Assembly: GCA_963802905.1 (NCBI GenBank)
Contig: CAWDKH010000017.1
Span: 1-64,000, forward strand
DNA from: DASQFQ01 sp963802905
GTDB lineage: Bacteria > Actinomycetota > Thermoleophilia > Solirubrobacterales > Solirubrobacteraceae
DNA length: 64,000 nt
Direction of reading: 5' to 3'
The position numbers were made by a program, and so were the translations under genes. The notes under the pieces were generated by a model. It was not told where the DNA came from and did not search any database. It worked only from the letters and a program-made list of their open reading frames with translations. Positions 16,883 to 24,940 of the stretch are shown one piece after another (within the stretch, counting starts at the first letter, position 1; each line of letters starts with the position of its first letter).

Positions 16883-18175
16883 TTGCTCCACGACCGCGCC
16901 AAGATCGAGGTCCGCGCCGGGCGCGGCGGGGACGGCTCCGTCTCGTTCCGCCGCGAGGCCCACGTGCCCAAGGGCGGGCCGGACGGCGGCGACGGCGGCC
17001 GCGGCGGCGACGTGCTCGTGCGCGTCGACGACTCGCTCCGCGACCTGCAGTCGTTCCGCCGCCGCGCGCACTTCCGCGCCGAGCGCGGCGGTCACGGGCA
17101 GGGCGCCCAGAAGCACGGCGCCGACGGCGATCCGCTGGTCATCGGCGTGCCGCCGGGGACCCAGCTCGAGCGCTGGGACGGCACCCGCTTCGACCTCGTC
17201 ATTCCCGGCCAGGAGATCACGCTCGCGCGCGGCGGCAGCGGCGGGCGCGGGAACAAGCGCTTCACGAGCGCGGTGCGGCAGGCGCCGCGGCTGGCCGAGA
17301 AGGGGCTCGAGGGGGAGGAGGGCGCCGTCGAGCTGCACCTCAAGCTGCTCGCCGACGTCGGGCTCGTCGGGCTCCCGAACGCGGGCAAGTCGTCGCTGAT
17401 CTCGCGGCTGACGCGGGCGCAGCCGAAGATCGCCGGCTACCCGTTCACGACGCTGGAGCCGAACCTCGGCACGCTCGAGGCCGCCGACCGCCAGCTCGTG
17501 GTCGCCGACATCCCCGGGCTGATCGAGGGCGCGAGCAGCGGCGCCGGCCTCGGCCACGACTTCCTCGCCCACGTCGAGCGCACGCGGCTGCTCGTCCACG
17601 TCCTCGACCTCGCCCCGCTGGACGGCTCCGACCCGATCGAGAACCACACCGTGATCGAGAACGAGCTGGCCGAGCACGACCGGCGGCTGGCGGAGCTGCC
17701 GCGGGTGCTGGCGCTGAGCAAGGCCGATCTCGTCACGCCGGAGGAGGCGGCCGCGGCGGCGGAGGAGTGGCGCGGGCGGTTGTCCGACGTGCCCGTGCTG
17801 ATCACCTCCAGCGCCACGCGCGAGGGTCTCGATGACCTCGCCACCGAGCTGCTCCGCCGCGTCCCGGTCGCCGACCCGGTCCCGCTCGAGGAGGGCGCCG
17901 ACGAGCTGGCCGAGTACCGCGTCTACCGCCCGGCCGCGGCGCGCGAGTTCGACGTCGAGAAGACCGGGGCGGGAGAGTTCCGCGTCTCGGGCGCGGTCGT
18001 CGAGCGCCTGATCGCCCGCCACGACATGGAGAACGAGGAGGCGCTCGCGCACGTCGAGCGCCGCCTCCAGCGGCTCGGCGTGATCAGCGCGCTGGAGGCG
18101 GCCGGCTTCGTGCCGGGCGACGACGTGGAGATCGGCGGGATCGTGTTCGAGCTCGATCCGGGGACGCCGCTCTAG
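16883..18175 (+). CDS. obgE: GTPase Obg (ribosome assembly)
   Basis: Large-subunit assembly GTPase of 430 residues. The N-terminal glycine-rich Obg fold (AGRGGDGSVSFRREAHVPKG onward) is followed by the G domain with P-loop GLPNAGKSS, switch II DIPGLIEGAS and base-specificity motif SKAD. A C-terminal OCT domain follows, as in Gram-positive Obg proteins. The TTG start is chosen because it aligns with the family N-terminus (LHDRAKIEVRAG). Confidence 0.96.
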   Translation: MLHDRAKIEVRAGRGGDGSVSFRREAHVPKGGPDGGDGGRGGDVLVRVDDSLRDLQSFRRRAHFRAERGGHGQGAQKHGADGDPLVIGVPPGTQLERWDGTRFDLVIPGQEITLARGGSGGRGNKRFTSAVRQAPRLAEKGLEGEEGAVELHLKLLADVGLVGLPNAGKSSLISRLTRAQPKIAGYPFTTLEPNLGTLEAADRQLVVADIPGLIEGASSGAGLGHDFLAHVERTRLLVHVLDLAPLDGSDPIENHTVIENELAEHDRRLAELPRVLALSKADLVTPEEAAAAAEEWRGRLSDVPVLITSSATREGLDDLATELLRRVPVADPVPLEEGADELAEYRVYRPAAAREFDVEKTGAGEFRVSGAVVERLIARHDMENEEALAHVERRLQRLGVISALEAAGFVPGDDVEIGGIVFELDPGTPL

Positions 18176-18227
18176 ACGAAAGTCAACGGCGGCTGGGTAG
18201 GGCTGGGGTTCGGGTGCCGCGGCGGCC

Positions 18228-18321
18228 AAGTGGGACGCTTTGGTAGAGCGGCCCAAAAGCGTCCCGCTTGGGTAAGCGGGACGGTTTGACCCCCTATAGC
18301 GGTGTCCAAACCGTCCCACTT
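18228..18321. repeat. Tandem pair of long hairpins (REP/BIME-like element)
   Basis: Two adjacent inverted repeats. Hairpin 1 has arms at 18228-18243 and 18253-18269 with core GGGACGCTTTGG/CCAAAAGCGTCCC. Hairpin 2 has arms at 18274-18289 and 18305-18321 with core GGGACGGTTTG/CAAACCGTCCC. The outer ends of all four arms share AAG(T/C)GGGAC or its complement, so the pair is itself a mosaic palindrome. It fills most of the 245-base gap between obgE and the next gene. There is no T tract and no coding potential. Confidence 0.8.
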
Positions 18322-18406
18322 GCTCGCCGCCCCCACCGGAACCCTCCCCTCAATGCCGCAGTTGACGTTCGCCGGCGCTGCCGCGACCGCCCGCCGCCAC
18401 CCCCGC

Positions 18407-18412
18407 TAGCCT
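18407..18412 (+). promoter_or_regulatory. Candidate -10 box (TAGCCT) before the CTG start at 18421
   Basis: TAGCCT ends eight bases before the CTG at 18421. The leaderless spacing fits the CTG better than the ATG at 18439. Confidence 0.4.
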
Positions 18413-18420
18413 CACCCACC

Positions 18421-19443
18421 CTGCGGATCTGGATCGACATGACGGCGCCGGCGCACCCGGTCGTCTTCCGGCCGATCATTCGGCTCCTCCGCGATGCGGG
18501 GCACGAGGTGGACGTGACGGCGCGTGACTACGCGCAGAACATCCCGCTGCTCGAGCGGATGGGGATGGCGTACACCGCCGTCGGCCCGGGCCACGGCGGG
18601 GCGTCGACCGTCGGCAAGGCCAAGGCGCTCGCCGCCCGCTCGTGGAACATGCGGCGCTTCGCGGCGAACCGCCGCTTCGACCTCGCCGTCGCCCACGGCT
18701 CCAACGACCTCGCGCTCGCCGCCGCGTCGCTGCGGATCCCCGCGGTCAACACGTTCGACTACGAGTTCGCCGTCCAGCAGCACAGGATCGGCTGCCGGCT
18801 CGCCCGCCGCGTGATGACGCCCGACACGATCCCGCCGGCGCGGCTCGAGCGGTTCGGGGTCGGGCCGGCCAAGCTCGTCCAGTACGCCGGGCTCAAGGAG
18901 GAGTACTACCTGTCGGACTTCACGCCCGACGAGGGCGAGCTCGACCGGCTCGGGGTCGACCGGGGGCGCGTGATCGTGATCGTGCGCCCGCCGCCGGAGG
19001 TCACGCTCTACCACCGGCTCTCCAACGAGATCTTCCCGCGCGTGCTCGAGCGCCTCGGGCGCGACCCGCAGGTCCACGCCGTCGTGATCCCGCGCACCGC
19101 GGCCCAGCGCGAGTACCTGGAGACCGCGCAGCTGCCGTCGGTGATCCTCCCGGCCGGTGCGGTCGATGCCCAGAGCCTGATCGCGCTCGCCGACCTCGTG
19201 GTCTCGGCCGGCGGCACGATGAACCGCGAGGCGGTCGCGCTCGGGACGCCCGTCTACTCCACGTTCGCCGGGCGGCTCGGCGGCGTCGACGAGCAGCTCC
19301 TGCGCGCCGGCCGCCTGCGCATGCTGACCAGCGAGGACGAGCTCGAGCTCGTCAAACAGGACGGCACGCGCGAGGTCGCCCGCCGCGACCCCGCCGTGCT
19401 CGTCGACCTCATCCTCGGAGCCGTGGCACCTTCACGCGGATGA
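18421..19443 (+). CDS. DUF354 family glycosyltransferase-like protein
   Basis: About 340 residues of the DUF354 family, a GT-B-like fold related to UDP-N-acetylglucosamine 2-epimerase. The N-terminus LRIWIDMTAPAHPVVFRPII matches the family's IWID-start. Later landmarks are AVNTFDYEFA, LKEEYYLSDF, and the Gly-rich nucleotide-binding VVSAGGTMNREAVALGTPVY near the C-terminus. The conserved start requires a CTG codon at 18421; otherwise the ATG at 18439 loses six residues. The family is often found in polysaccharide loci, but no such locus is present here. The 3' end overlaps the convergent esterase gene by 35 bases. Confidence 0.8.
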   Translation: MRIWIDMTAPAHPVVFRPIIRLLRDAGHEVDVTARDYAQNIPLLERMGMAYTAVGPGHGGASTVGKAKALAARSWNMRRFAANRRFDLAVAHGSNDLALAAASLRIPAVNTFDYEFAVQQHRIGCRLARRVMTPDTIPPARLERFGVGPAKLVQYAGLKEEYYLSDFTPDEGELDRLGVDRGRVIVIVRPPPEVTLYHRLSNEIFPRVLERLGRDPQVHAVVIPRTAAQREYLETAQLPSVILPAGAVDAQSLIALADLVVSAGGTMNREAVALGTPVYSTFAGRLGGVDEQLLRAGRLRMLTSEDELELVKQDGTREVARRDPAVLVDLILGAVAPSRG

Positions 19444-20566
19444 AGTCGCTGTAGTCCGGCAGCGAGGGGTTGCGGCCCGTCGAGCCGAAGTTCGTGTCGT
19501 TGACGATCGCCAGCTCGTCCTTGTCGACCGGCAGCACGGCCTCGATCGTCTGGTAGGGCATCTTGAACGGGTTGCCGAGCCCGAAGTCGCCCGCCCGCAC
19601 CGGGCCCTCCAGCGAGATCTCCCGCGGGTCGGCGATGTCGAGCTGGTTGAGCACCTCGCGCTTGGCCAGCGCGCCGTTGCGCGGCTCGACCACGAACGCG
19701 CGCTTGTGCATCGCCGCCGGTCCCTGGCCGTTGTCACGCTCGAGCGAGACGAAGCGCTTGGAGTCGAGCGCGGTGAGGTCGGAGACGAGGAAGGTCGGGT
19801 CGGCCACCTTGTAGACGCGGTAGCCCTTCTCGTAGCGCCGCTTGTCGATGTCGAACGTGTACGAGCGCCGGATCGTCTTGTCGGTGTCGTCGGCGAGCGG
19901 GCCCTCGAGCGTCGGGTACAGCGTGCGCCCGTTGGGTGAGATCGCCATCCCCTCGAAGCCGTTTGAGGCGGCGAGGTTGTTCTTGCCGGCGGGCAGGCCC
20001 GGATAGTCCGGCGAGCGGACGCCGGGCAGCGGAATCGGCGCCTCGAGCACCTTGCCGCTCGCGTCCGTGTGGAGCAGGAAGGGACCGAACTCGTCGCCGA
20101 ACCACAGCGTGCCCTTGCGGTCGATGCGGAACGACTCGATGTCGAAGTCGCCGCCGGTCAGGTAGCGCTCCTGCGTCCCCTCGTTCACGATCGCGAACGG
20201 GATCCGCTCGTCGGGGTCGCGCAGGTCGATCGCGCGCTGGATCTGGATGTCGTAGCCCTTCGGCCTGACCTGGTAGACCCGCAGCAGGAACGAGTGCGAG
20301 TTGGCCTTCGAGCCGAAGCCGTTGTCCGGCATCGCGAGCAGGCTGCCGTGCGGCCCCGCGAGCAGCGCGGAGAAGCCGCCGACCGGCTGGACCGAGCCGG
20401 GCGCCGGCGCAGGCTCGGTGTTGGGCGCGGCGGGGAACGGAGCGGGCCAGGTGGCGTCCGCGGGGAGGATCGCGCGGCTCTTGAGGCTCGGGTCGCGGTC
20501 GTGGGCGGCGGCCGGGACGACCGCCAGCAGGGCGATGGCGAGGGTGAGGAGCGTTGTTCTCAGCAT
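19409..20566 (-). CDS. Secreted phytase-like esterase domain protein
   Basis: 385 residues from the ATG at 20566. A signal peptide (MLRTTLLTLAIALLAVVPAAAH) precedes a beta-propeller-type domain of the esterase-like/phytase-like family. Landmarks are GGFSALL, MPDNGFGSKANSHSFLLRVY, FDIESFRIDRKGTLWFGDEFGP, SNGFEGMAISPNGRTLYP and the C-terminal IVNDTNFGSTGRNPS. Members are exported and thought to hydrolyse phosphoesters, but activity is poorly established. It is divergent from proB (70 bases apart). Confidence 0.85.
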   Translation of the reverse strand: MLRTTLLTLAIALLAVVPAAAHDRDPSLKSRAILPADATWPAPFPAAPNTEPAPAPGSVQPVGGFSALLAGPHGSLLAMPDNGFGSKANSHSFLLRVYQVRPKGYDIQIQRAIDLRDPDERIPFAIVNEGTQERYLTGGDFDIESFRIDRKGTLWFGDEFGPFLLHTDASGKVLEAPIPLPGVRSPDYPGLPAGKNNLAASNGFEGMAISPNGRTLYPTLEGPLADDTDKTIRRSYTFDIDKRRYEKGYRVYKVADPTFLVSDLTALDSKRFVSLERDNGQGPAAMHKRAFVVEPRNGALAKREVLNQLDIADPREISLEGPVRAGDFGLGNPFKMPYQTIEAVLPVDKDELAIVNDTNFGSTGRNPSLPDYSDFIRVKVPRLRG

Positions 20567-20620
20567 GCCCGACAGCACAGCGCGCCGCGCCCGAGCGCAT
20601 GTAGCGGTCCTGAGAACTCC

Positions 20621-20626
20621 TAACCT
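20621..20626 (+). promoter_or_regulatory. Candidate -10 box of proB (TAACCT)
   Basis: TAACCT ends ten bases before the ATG at 20637 in the divergent region with the esterase gene. No Shine-Dalgarno is seen, in keeping with a leaderless or near-leaderless mRNA. Confidence 0.45.
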
Positions 20627-20636
20627 GAATCCCGCC

Positions 20637-21731
20637 ATGCCCACCCTCGTCGTCAAGCTCGGATCCTCCGTCGTCGCCGAGGCGTCCGGCGACCTGCGCC
20701 CCGGCGTGCTCGAGCGCGTGTGCGACGAGGTCGCCGCGCTGCACGCCCAAGGGGTCGACGTGGTGATCGTCACCTCGGGCGCGATCGCCCGTGGCATGCG
20801 GCTGCTGGAGCTCCCGATCCGCCCGCGCGCGATCGAGGATCTGCAGGCGGCGAGCGCGGTCGGCCAGGGCAAGCTCTACCGCGTCTACGACGAGCTGCTG
20901 CGCGACCGCGGGCTGACCTCCGCGCAGGTGCTGCTGACGTTCTTCGACATGAGCGCGCGCACCCACTACGTCAACGCGCGCCGCACGCTGCGCAAGCTGC
21001 TCGACTGGCGCATCGTCCCGGTCATCAACGAGAACGACACGACCACCACCGACCAGGTCAGCTTCGGCGACAACGACTTCCTCGCCGCCCAGGTGGCGGT
21101 GCTGACCGGCGCGGACCTGCTCGTTCTCCTCACCGACACCGGCGGCCTCTACACGGCCGACCCGCGCATCGATCCCGGCGCGACGCTCGTCGACCTCGTC
21201 GAAGATCCCGAGGCGCTCGACGTGCTCGAGATCGGGCACGCGACCTCGCCGCTCGGCTCCGGCGGGATGCGCTCGAAGGTCGTCGCGGCCGACATGGCCA
21301 CCTCGGCGGGGATCAGCACCGTGATCGCCTCGGGCCTCGAGGACGGCGTGATCCCCCGCGCGTGGGCGGGCGAGGCGGTCGGCACGCGCTTCGCCCCCCG
21401 GAAGAGCAAGCACTCGAGCTTCAAGCTGTGGCTGAAGTACGCCAAGCCGGCGCAGGGAACGCTCCGCGTCGATGCCGGTGCCGCGCGGGCGCTGCGCGAC
21501 GGCGGCACGTCGCTGCTGCCGGTCGGCATCGTCGAGGTCAACGGCCGCTTCGACGCCGGCGACGCGGTCGAGGTCCGCGAGGCCGACGACGGCATCGTGG
21601 GCAAGGGGATCTGCAACTACTCGGCGGTCGAGCTGCGGCGCGTGATCGGCCGCAAGTCCGCGGAGGTGCGCGAGGAGCTGCCGCGCGCGACCGAGGAAGC
21701 AGTCCACCGGGACTACTTCGTGCTGGCCTAG
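20637..21731 (+). CDS. proB: Glutamate 5-kinase
   Basis: First step of proline synthesis: phosphorylates glutamate with ATP. The 364 residues comprise an amino-acid kinase domain (VVKLGSSVVAE, VTSGAIARGM, INENDTTTTD, TDTGGLYTADPR, GSGGMRSKV) followed by a C-terminal PUA domain (RALRDGGTSLLPVGIVEV). The ATG at 20637 is chosen because it directly precedes the kinase glycine loop. It is followed ten bases later by proA. Confidence 0.97.
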   Translation: MPTLVVKLGSSVVAEASGDLRPGVLERVCDEVAALHAQGVDVVIVTSGAIARGMRLLELPIRPRAIEDLQAASAVGQGKLYRVYDELLRDRGLTSAQVLLTFFDMSARTHYVNARRTLRKLLDWRIVPVINENDTTTTDQVSFGDNDFLAAQVAVLTGADLLVLLTDTGGLYTADPRIDPGATLVDLVEDPEALDVLEIGHATSPLGSGGMRSKVVAADMATSAGISTVIASGLEDGVIPRAWAGEAVGTRFAPRKSKHSSFKLWLKYAKPAQGTLRVDAGAARALRDGGTSLLPVGIVEVNGRFDAGDAVEVREADDGIVGKGICNYSAVELRRVIGRKSAEVREELPRATEEAVHRDYFVLA

Positions 21732-21734
21732 ACT
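21729..21734 (+). promoter_or_regulatory. Possible internal -10 box before proA (TAGACT)
   Basis: TAGACT overlaps the proB stop and ends six bases before the proA ATG, so proA may also have its own leaderless promoter. Confidence 0.3.
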
Positions 21735-21740
21735 TTTCCA

Positions 21741-22982
21741 ATGGCCGTCGCATCCCCCACCGTCACCGAGATCTGCCTCGCCGCCCGTACGGCCTCGCGC
21801 GCGCTCGCCACCATGAGCACCGCGGACAAGGACACGGCGCTGCTGCGCGTCGCCGACCAGCTCGAGGAGCGCGCGCCCGAGATCCTCGAGGCCAACGCCC
21901 GCGACCTCGACGCCGGGCGCGAGAACGGCCTCTCCGACGCGCTGATGGACCGGCTCGCGCTCGATCCCACGCGGATCTCGGCGATCGCCGACGCCGTGCG
22001 CTCGATCGCCGCGCTGCCCGACCCCGTCGGCGAGGTCATCGACGGCCACCGGCTCCCCAACGGGCTCGACGTGCGCAAGGTGCGCGTGCCGCTCGGCGTC
22101 ATCGCCGTCGTCTACGAGGCGCGGCCGAACGTGACCGTCGACGCCGCCGCGCTGTGCCTGAAGTCGGGCAACGCGATCGTCCTGCGCGGCTCGTCCTCGG
22201 CGGCGCACTCGAACGCCGTGCTCGCCTCGATCGTCGCTCCGGAGTTCCCCGACGGTGCGGTCTCGCTCGTCTCGGGCGGCCGGGAGCAGCTCGCCGAACT
22301 GGCCGGCCAGGAGGGCGTCGTCGACCTCATCATCCCGCGCGGCGGCGAGGGCCTGAAGAAGGCGCTGAGCGCCGTCGCCAAGGTCCCCGTCATCTACGCC
22401 GCGTCCGGCAACTGCCACGTCTACGTCGATGCCACCGCCGACCTCGACGACGCGCTTCGCATCGTGCTCAACGCCAAGACCCAGCGCCCCGGCGTCTGCA
22501 ACGCGGCCGAGACGCTGCTCGTGCACGCCGACGTCGCCGCGCAGTTCCTGCCCGTCGCGGGCGCCGCGCTGCGCGACGCGGGGGTTGAGCTGCGCGCCGA
22601 GGAGCGCGCCGCCGCGCTGCTCGACGGTGCCGTCGCCGCCACCGACGAGGACTTCGGCGAGGAGTTCCTCGCGCTGATCCTGGCGGTCAAGGTCGTCGGC
22701 TCCTACGAGGAGGCGATCGAGCACGTCAACCAGTACGGCTCCGGCCACTCCGAGGCGATCGTCACCGGCAGCGCCCAGGCGGCGCGGGCGTTCCAGCTCG
22801 GCGTCGACGCGGCCTGCGTATACGTCAACGCTTCCACGCGCTTCACCGACGGCGGCGAATTCGGGATGGGCGCCGAGATCGGCAACTCGACCCAGAAGCT
22901 GCACGCGCGCGGCCCGATCGGCCTGCGCGAGCTGTGCACGTTCAAGTACCTGGTCGAGGGCGACGGCCAGGCCCGGCCCTAG
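21741..22982 (+). CDS. proA: Gamma-glutamyl phosphate reductase
   Basis: Second step of proline synthesis, reducing glutamyl-5-phosphate with NADPH. The 413 residues are normal for ProA. Landmarks are VPLGVIAVVYEARPNVTVDAA, the nucleotide-binding IIPRGGEGLKKA, the catalytic cysteine in QRPGVCNAAETLL, and the C-terminal FGMGAEIGNSTQKLHARGPIG. NadD follows without a gap. Confidence 0.97.
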   Translation: MAVASPTVTEICLAARTASRALATMSTADKDTALLRVADQLEERAPEILEANARDLDAGRENGLSDALMDRLALDPTRISAIADAVRSIAALPDPVGEVIDGHRLPNGLDVRKVRVPLGVIAVVYEARPNVTVDAAALCLKSGNAIVLRGSSSAAHSNAVLASIVAPEFPDGAVSLVSGGREQLAELAGQEGVVDLIIPRGGEGLKKALSAVAKVPVIYAASGNCHVYVDATADLDDALRIVLNAKTQRPGVCNAAETLLVHADVAAQFLPVAGAALRDAGVELRAEERAAALLDGAVAATDEDFGEEFLALILAVKVVGSYEEAIEHVNQYGSGHSEAIVTGSAQAARAFQLGVDAACVYVNASTRFTDGGEFGMGAEIGNSTQKLHARGPIGLRELCTFKYLVEGDGQARP

Positions 22983-23600
22983 TTGGCGCGCGTCGGCCTC
23001 CTCGGCGGGACGTTCAACCCGCCGCACATCGGGCACATGCTGTGCGCCCAGGAGGCGCTGATCGCGCTCGAGCTCGACCGCGTGCTCCTGCTGCCGGTCC
23101 ACACCCCGCCGCACAAGCCGCTGCAAGCCGACCCGGGGCCCGAGCTCCGGCTCGAGCTCTGCCGGCTGGCGGTCGGCGACGCGCCGGGCATCGAGGTGTC
23201 GACGCACGAGATCGAGCGGGAGGGCCGGTCCTACACGGTCGATACGCTGAGAGCGCTTCATGACGCTCGACCCGAGGACGACCTGACCTTCATCGCCGGC
23301 GCCGATCAGGCGGCCGGGCTGCCTGGCTGGCGCGAGCCCGCCGCCGTGCTCGAGCTCGCCGAGCTCGCGGTCGCTGAGCGCGAGGCGACGCGCCGCGACG
23401 ATGTGCTCGATGAGCTCTACGGCCTGCCGGGCGTGCCCGAGCGCGTGCGCTTCTTCTCGATGCCGCGGATCGACGTCTCGTCCTCGCTGATCCGCCGGCG
23501 GGTGGCCGGAGGCCTCCCGATCCGCTGGCTCGTGCCCGACGCGGTCGAGCGCGCGATCACCGAGCGCGGGCTCTACCAGGCGCAGGTGGGCGCTCGATGA
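22983..23600 (+). CDS. nadD: Nicotinate-nucleotide adenylyltransferase
   Basis: Adenylates nicotinate mononucleotide in NAD synthesis. The 205 residues have the nucleotidyltransferase signature GGTFNPPHIGHM, FIAGADQAAGLPGW, and the ISSS/R motif as DVSSSLIRRR. The TTG at 22983 follows the proA stop immediately. A nadD-rsfS pair is widespread. Confidence 0.95.
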   Translation: MARVGLLGGTFNPPHIGHMLCAQEALIALELDRVLLLPVHTPPHKPLQADPGPELRLELCRLAVGDAPGIEVSTHEIEREGRSYTVDTLRALHDARPEDDLTFIAGADQAAGLPGWREPAAVLELAELAVAEREATRRDDVLDELYGLPGVPERVRFFSMPRIDVSSSLIRRRVAGGLPIRWLVPDAVERAITERGLYQAQVGAR

Positions 23601-23953
23601 CCCCCGCCGAGAGCCGCGAGCTCGCCGACCGCATCGCCGAGCTGGCCGCCGACAAGCTGGCCGTCGACGTGGTGGTCATCGACCTCCACGACGTGATCGG
23701 CTACACCGACTTCTTCGTCATCTGCTCCGGCAACACGGAGCGCCAGACGAAGGCGATCCACGACGGCATCCACCAAGGGATGAAGCAGGACGGCGGCGTG
23801 CTGCCGCGCCGCGTCGAGGGCCTCAACGAGGCGCGCTGGATCCTCATGGACTACCTCGACGTGATCGTCCACGTCTTCACCCCCGACGCGCGCGACTACT
23901 ACCGGCTCGAGCAGCTCTGGGGCGAGGCGCCGCGCCACGCGGTCGGGGCTTAA
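23597..23953 (+). CDS. rsfS: Ribosomal silencing factor RsfS
   Basis: Binds L14 on the large subunit and blocks subunit joining in starvation. The 118 residues have the family core DVVVIDLHDVIGYTDFFVICSG, followed by WILMDYLDVIVHVFTPDARDYYRLEQLW. The start overlaps nadD (ATGA). Confidence 0.95.
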   Translation: MTPAESRELADRIAELAADKLAVDVVVIDLHDVIGYTDFFVICSGNTERQTKAIHDGIHQGMKQDGGVLPRRVEGLNEARWILMDYLDVIVHVFTPDARDYYRLEQLWGEAPRHAVGA

Positions 23954-23957
23954 CGAC

Positions 23958-23983
23958 CGAGGCCGCCCTTTCGGACGGCCTCG
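23958..23983. terminator. Hairpin between rsfS and tRNA-Ala
   Basis: Inverted repeat CGAGGCCG...CGGCCTCG with two further pairs and a TTTC loop. It lies between two convergent transcription units, so it could stop both. There is no long T tract. Confidence 0.55.
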
Positions 23984-23989
23984 TGACAG

Positions 23990-24062
23990 TGGAGCTGAGG
24001 GGGCTCGAACCCCTGACCTTCTGGCTGCCAGCCAGACGCTCTCCCAGCTGAGCTACAGCCCC
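23990..24062 (-). tRNA. tRNA-Ala, anticodon GGC
   Basis: 73-base cloverleaf on the minus strand. The acceptor stem is GGGGCTG/CAGCTCC (one G-T pair), the D arm is GCTC-GAGC, and the anticodon stem is TCTGG/CCAGA with loop CTGGCAG, so the anticodon is GGC. The T arm is AGGGG-TTCGAGC-CCCCT, and the discriminator is A. CCA is not encoded. It decodes GCC, a very frequent alanine codon in this window. Confidence 0.96.
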
Positions 24063-24086
24063 TGGGCGAGCGCAGTTTATCGCGAC

Positions 24087-24886
24087 TCAGTGCGGCTGGA
24101 GGAGGACGGCGGCCTTCTTCCAGATTTCCGCGATCGGGAGCGCCTTCTTCCAGATCGACACCTCGTCGAGGTCGCCGGTCAGGCTGAGGTCGCAGGTGCC
24201 GCCGTAGGCTGCCGAGCGTCGTGTTGCCGGCCGGCGTGCCATAGCCGATGGGCGCGCCGCCCCGCGGCATGCCGCTACCGATCTCCTTACCGTCGATGAA
24301 CAGCCGGACGGTGCTGCCGTCGAATGTCCCAGACGCGTTGTGCCACTTGCCATCCCACACGCCCTGGCCGGCATCGGCTGAGATCGTGACCCCGGCTTCG
24401 GTGCCGTCACTGACGTAGAAGAGCAGACCGTTGTTCAGGCCCGTGTAGAGCCCGTAGGAAGAGCTCTCGCAGAGGTTCGACCCCTTGGCGACCAGGTACT
24501 TGTGCTGGCCGGGTGAGCCACTGTTGCGGAACCATGTCGACACCGTGATCTGCTGCGGCTCGAGGTCGTTCGAGTCCGGGATCGTCGACGAACTCACCGC
24601 CGTCGAAGTGGAGCCCGTAGCTCCAGAAGAAGGCGCCCTTGATCCAGGACGGATCGTTGGCGTCGACGCCCGGCGTCGAGCCGAGCTGGCCGTGGTTGCC
24701 ATTTCCCGACCAGTCGCGCACGACCTGTCCCTTGCCCTCGTTGAGGGGCCAGTAGCCGCTCAGCGGGAAGTCATAAGAAGCGGCGGACGCCGAGCCCGGT
24801 ACAAGCAGGGCGGCGAGAATGGCGGCGGAGCAAAGAAGGGTTACGCGATGTCGATTCACGTGAGCCAGCATCTTCGGTGTCGACAT
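24087..24886 (-). pseudogene. Secreted LamG/concanavalin A-like protein with two frameshifts
   Basis: From the ATG at 24886 (or 24871) the product has a signal peptide (LLCSAAILAALLVPGSASAA). A LamG-like jelly-roll follows (YWPLNEGKGQVVRDWSGNGN). The frame must shift near 24598 to continue with STIPDSNDLEPQQITVSTWF, and again near 24207 to reach the end (YGGTCDLSLTGDLDEVSIWK). Both shifts correspond to one extra base. The conceptual protein of about 265 residues is otherwise complete and ends at a stop at 24087. It may be an exported carbohydrate-binding or surface protein. Two lesions make it either a young pseudogene or a victim of sequence error. Confidence 0.75.
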
Positions 24887-24925
24887 GGCGTCACCACAGC
24901 CGAAGGTCCAGGCTTTTTCGGCCGC

Positions 24926-24931
24926 TAACCT
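24926..24931 (+). promoter_or_regulatory. Candidate -10 box of leuS (TAACCT)
   Basis: TAACCT ends nine bases before the ATG at 24941. The start has no visible Shine-Dalgarno. Confidence 0.45.
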
Positions 24932-24940
24932 CACCCGCGC

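Noticed and set aside
19734..23261. 1175-codon open frame antisense to the esterase, proB, proA and nadD genes
   Set aside because: Four clearly recognised genes occupy the region. The part that resembles the esterase is only its gene read out of frame.
23958..24062. tRNA-Ala as a mobile-element attachment site
   Set aside because: No integrase, direct repeat of the tRNA 3' end, or foreign-looking composition was seen around it.
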